A stretch of DNA of 7,351 nucleotides from a bacterium (GTDB taxonomy: Bacteria > Ratteibacteria > UBA8468): assembly GCA_030672255.1 (NCBI GenBank), contig DAOVGU010000013.1:1-7351 (forward strand), given 5' to 3'. Below are positions 5,118 through 7,351 of this stretch, piece by piece. Position 1 is the first letter of the stretch. Each line of letters opens with the position of its first letter. The notes below the pieces were generated by a model. That model was not told the origin of the DNA. It was given only the letters and a program-made list of their open reading frames with translations, and searched no databases. The translations under genes were made by a program, and so were the position numbers.

Positions 5118-5133
5118 TTTTTTCTTTTTTTTT
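5118..5133 (+). terminator. Poly-T archaeal terminator after the 67-aa gene
   Basis: A T-run broken by a single C (5118-5133) lies 33 bases after the stop at 5085 and before the convergent 38-aa gene's end. Archaeal RNA polymerase terminates on U-tracts without needing a hairpin, so this is a good candidate. On the minus strand it is an A-run and would not stop the opposing transcript. Confidence 0.6.
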
Positions 5134-5144
5134 CGTTGTTAAAC

Positions 5145-5261
5145 CTATTTATTTAACAAGATACCTGACATGCTCTCAAAATATTTATATACCGCCTTTT
5201 TTAACATTTTGTCTTTTCGTAGTGTTTCAATGATAATCCTCTCGTCTTCTGCGAGTTCCAT
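5145..5261 (-). CDS. Small hypothetical protein, 38 aa, last gene of the right operon
   Basis: The minus-strand frame runs from ATG 5261 to TAG 5147-5145. It encodes a charged helical peptide that starts MELAEDERIIIETLRKDKML, then has KKAVYKYFESMSG and ends ILLNK. It starts 7 bases after the stop of the 317-aa gene, with GGTGA immediately upstream and a stop codon just before the ATG in frame, so the start is fixed. Coding-like composition, operon position and the SD make it convincing despite its length. A Lys/Tyr/Phe patch near the C-terminus may be amphipathic. The family is unknown. A TATA-looking string on the plus strand at 5183-5193 is simply the antisense of its codons. Confidence 0.6.
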   Translation of the reverse strand: MELAEDERIIIETLRKDKMLKKAVYKYFESMSGILLNK

Positions 5262-5268
5262 TCACCAT

Positions 5269-6222
5269 TCACACTTTTCCTAAATAATCTTTCAATCTTT
5301 TCAATATCTCTTCTTTACTCTCTTCTTTTTTTGTTATTACTCTCTCCTCGGGTACCCCCGGTATCACTTTGGGTGGTGCTTTAGGTGATGGTGCTTCGGA
5401 TATGACAATCAGAGCAGATAATTCCGGATCAGAGAGAGTTTTTAAAGCTTCGAGGATTGGGTTTTCATCATACGTTGAAGGGAAATATTTATATTCCGGG
5501 ATTGGACATACTCGATCAATAATATACCAGCTTTCTTTTATATCCTCTTCTGACATGTCCTCAGGCGAAGGATAAATGGTGGCATAAGAGGAGAATATCT
5601 GTTTGAGACCATACTCTATCATAGAAGAGAAAGGAGCAAGGGTGGTTTCTGGTAGTTCTTCACTTACAAACTCTCTGATAATGTAGGCTGTTTTTGCGAA
5701 TCCTGCAACTTCTAAATAAGTAGCGAAATGAGGGACCGAATCTATATTTTCAGGCAGACACGATTTACGAACAAGTTGCATTAGATAACTAAACAGAAAG
5801 TTACATTGATATGGCGAATTAGCCTGGCAGAGATATGAAAATACTTCAACTGCCCGGTAACGATTCTTTAGTGCAATAACAAGCTCCTCAAAGTCAATTA
5901 TTGCAGGTGGTTTTAAATAGCTAGCAAGCTTTCCTGAAACCATATTTAAAATATCACTATATATCTCACGCTGTTTCTTACGCGCTTTTGCTCTTTCTTT
6001 TACAGTCATTTCCGGGCGCACAGGGGATTGTGCTTCATGCGATCTTATTTCCAAGCTCAACGGTTTGAAGATGGAAAAACGTTGCTCAAACCCCTCTTTT
6101 GGGGATACCTCTATTCGCAACATCCTATCTTTTTTTAAAACTGCGACATCAACAAATGGGGGTAACATTCCCCGCAGGTCCTCTTCCATGTCCTCATGAT
6201 GAGGTAACTCTTCTTCGCTCAT
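5269..6222 (-). CDS. Hypothetical protein with basic helix and Pro-rich C-terminal tether, 317 aa
   Basis: The family is not recognised. Residues 1-20 are acidic (SEEELPHHEDMEEDLRG). Residues about 22-65 look like beta strands (FVDVAVLKKDRMLRIEV). Residues 72-90 form a very basic helix (MTVKERAKARKKQREIYSDI). The long middle part is helical with a few cysteines (C131, C139, C155, C240 approximately). After about residue 270 comes a Pro/Ala/Lys hinge (APSPKAPPKVIPGVPEE), then a last amphipathic helix (SKEEILKRLKDYLGKV) that looks like a tethered binding peptide. There is no signal peptide or membrane span. ATG 6222 has no SD but has A+T-rich promoter-like sequence before it, so it may be leaderless or read through from upstream. 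It is co-directional with the right-edge gene (51-base gap) and the 38-aa gene (7-base gap). Structural or scaffold roles are possible but unproven. Confidence 0.72.
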   Translation of the reverse strand: MSEEELPHHEDMEEDLRGMLPPFVDVAVLKKDRMLRIEVSPKEGFEQRFSIFKPLSLEIRSHEAQSPVRPEMTVKERAKARKKQREIYSDILNMVSGKLASYLKPPAIIDFEELVIALKNRYRAVEVFSYLCQANSPYQCNFLFSYLMQLVRKSCLPENIDSVPHFATYLEVAGFAKTAYIIREFVSEELPETTLAPFSSMIEYGLKQIFSSYATIYPSPEDMSEEDIKESWYIIDRVCPIPEYKYFPSTYDENPILEALKTLSDPELSALIVISEAPSPKAPPKVIPGVPEERVITKKEESKEEILKRLKDYLGKV

Positions 6223-6226
6223 TTTT

Positions 6227-6281
6227 TCTAAGTAACCCTTTTATCTTTATTAATCCTTAATATCTTTTTGGGTCTAAGTAA
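6227..6281 (-). promoter_or_regulatory. Possible promoter/operator before the 317-aa gene
   Basis: The gap holds a TATA-like AATAAAGATAAAAG (minus strand, around 6245) about 23 bases before ATG 6222, a perfect palindrome TATTAA-TCC-TTAATA (6248-6262), and a 9-base direct repeat TCTAAGTAA (6227-6235 and 6273-6281) at its two edges. Together these suggest an internal, regulated promoter, though each element is short and A+T-rich. Confidence 0.35.
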
Positions 6282-7351
6282 ACCACCCTCTAATAATTTC
6301 GATTTTTTCTTTGTCATATCCTACCTCTTCCAATGTTTCAAGAATCTCGACTACAGCAGTGCTCATACGTTCCCCGCGGTGCGATAGCACATAATCGAGG
6401 AAACCAGCTACGGGAAAGTTACCCTCAGCGAGAAATTTGCTGTAATCCCTTTTGATCAAATCAACCTCTTCTGGCTTGATAATCAACTTTTTGGGTGCAG
6501 CAATCAAATCTTTTGCCAAGGTTATCATACCGTTCAACTTCTTCCTATAATATTCTCTTTCAGTAACCGGTAACTCGGGGATTAGAGCAAAAACGTCTCC
6601 GGTATGAGCTAAAAACTCCTCAGGATGTGTCATTTCTCTATGGCGATAAATAAAAAGATCAATTGTTTCTTTTATATCACGTATCTCCTCACGTTCCTCT
6701 ATCCTCTTCTCTATCTCTCTTACCTCTTCAGCTACAACCTCTTCAAATTTCTCTGGGGGTGGCGGTACTATTTTTTCCACACCTTCTATTTCCACCCCTA
6801 ACTCTCTTGCATAGTACTGTGCGTATGTTTCCGGTATTCTCGGTTTAGCGAGGAACTCCGGAGCATAATCAATATCTATACCAATAGCCTCATGTAACTC
6901 ATCAAAGGTCCACTTTTTCTTTTCAGGCTCAGTCTTGAATAAATCCAAGAAGGTCAGGTCAATCACCGCTTCTTTACCCGGTTCGTCTGCTGCCAGTAGA
7001 TCAATAGCTTCGACATCGCTATGCACCATGCAGAAATTATCAGGTGCCGCTCGGTAGCATATCGGGCAGCGGTATCGTGTTTTGAGGATGCCATGTATTT
7101 TAACTTTTTCGGGTACTACCTTTTCAGGTGGTTTTATTGGTGGTTTTACCTCTTCGGGCAGCTTAATCACTTCTATCTTCTCTTTAATTCTCTTCTCAAG
7201 TTCTTCGTATAATTCGTCAGAGACATAGTCCCTGAAAGTTTCTAAGTCCTTTTCGGCTTTTGTTAAATTCCCCTCCTCTATATCCTTCTCTATAATCTCT
7301 CTTGCACTGTCATTATAGCACTCGGTTGCACCGGTTTCGCACTTATCATGG
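6274..7351 (-). CDS. Hypothetical helical protein with CxxC-CxxH zinc-finger-like site, N-terminus outside the window
   Basis: The frame is open to the right edge. The GTG at 7170 is internal, since about 60 more codons precede it in frame with no stop. The visible part begins with C-x6-C (KCETGATEC), then a helix-G-N-L-helix hairpin (IIEKDIEEGNLTKAEKDLET) and a charged helix. A Pro-rich hinge follows (VKPPIKPPEKVVPEK). Next is a metal-site pattern CPIC-x8-CMVH (CxxC-x8-CxxH, codons at about 7021-7068). Then come a helical body, a second Pro-rich stretch (VPPPPEKFEE), a Glu/Arg-rich likely coiled coil, and a globular C-terminal domain ending RGWFT. About 359 residues are visible. The family is not recognised. 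It is the first visible gene of the leftward operon. The hairpin resembles those of the 206-aa protein. Confidence 0.72.
   Translation of the reverse strand, partial: HDKCETGATECYNDSAREIIEKDIEEGNLTKAEKDLETFRDYVSDELYEELEKRIKEKIEVIKLPEEVKPPIKPPEKVVPEKVKIHGILKTRYRCPICYRAAPDNFCMVHSDVEAIDLLAADEPGKEAVIDLTFLDLFKTEPEKKKWTFDELHEAIGIDIDYAPEFLAKPRIPETYAQYYARELGVEIEGVEKIVPPPPEKFEEVVAEEVREIEKRIEEREEIRDIKETIDLFIYRHREMTHPEEFLAHTGDVFALIPELPVTEREYYRKKLNGMITLAKDLIAAPKKLIIKPEEVDLIKRDYSKFLAEGNFPVAGFLDYVLSHRGERMSTAVVEILETLEEVGYDKEKIEIIRGWFT

Noticed and set aside
5183..5193. Strong TATA-like string TATTTATATACC on the plus strand
   Set aside because: It is the antisense of Val-Tyr-Lys-Tyr codons in the 38-aa minus-strand gene, and only a 17-codon frame follows it on the plus strand.
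4997..5233. 78-codon plus-strand frame across the 67-aa gene and the following spacer
   Set aside because: It reads through the poly-T terminator as Phe repeats, overlaps two better genes, and has no ribosome site.
7168..7170. GTG at 7170 as the start of the right-edge gene
   Set aside because: The frame is open for another 60 codons to the window edge with well-formed protein sequence, and no SD precedes the GTG.
1..7351. CRISPR array, tRNA, rRNA, insertion sequence or integrase attachment site
   Set aside because: No regularly spaced repeats, cloverleaf-like segments, transposase motifs or long terminal inverted repeats were seen by eye.

Overview
The window looks like part of an archaeal mobile element, most likely a virus or plasmid of an anaerobic euryarchaeon (inference). 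The sequence has archaeal TATA boxes (TTTATATAC, TTTTATAC, TATAAAAG) and GGAGG or GGTGA Shine-Dalgarno (SD) sites. Some genes appear leaderless. Isoleucine ATA and arginine AGA/AGG codons are heavily used, and coding strands are purine-rich. A DUF932 phage/plasmid-type protein, a recombination-like SWIM zinc-finger protein, two tiny DNA-binding regulators and many unrecognised small genes all point to accessory DNA. No tRNA, rRNA, CRISPR array, transposase, integrase, terminase or capsid gene could be recognised, so virus versus plasmid stays open.

Left part (1-3075, plus strand): one tightly packed operon. It contains the end of a DUF932 gene, three small unknown genes (118, 50 and 101 aa), a 468-aa protein with a Cys4 cluster, a SWIM zinc finger and a C-terminal part that may be a single-strand annealing domain, and a probable 45-aa gene at the end. 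Junctions are ATGA overlaps or gaps of a few bases, and most starts have good SD sites. This looks like a DNA replication or recombination operon (inference).

Middle part (3072-5085): short transcription units with alternating strands. A minus-strand winged-helix regulator (65 aa) is divergent from a 206-aa cysteine-containing helical protein. A 168-aa basic/acidic protein follows with its own promoter. A minus-strand ribbon-helix-helix regulator (93 aa) is divergent from a 67-aa protein. In both divergent pairs the TATA boxes of the two genes overlap, so each regulator could control itself and its partner. The second pair is centred on a perfect 15-bp palindrome that is itself two opposed TATA boxes.

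Right part (5145-7351, minus strand): a three-gene unit transcribed leftward. It starts with a large helical zinc-binding-type protein running off the right edge, followed by an unknown 317-aa protein and a 38-aa gene. A poly-T terminator lies between this unit and the 67-aa gene. The right-edge protein and the 206-aa protein share a helix-turn-helix repeat resembling a tetratricopeptide (TPR) hairpin, which suggests a small paralogous family or interacting structural proteins. Most genes have no function I can recognise, and statements about roles are marked as inference.
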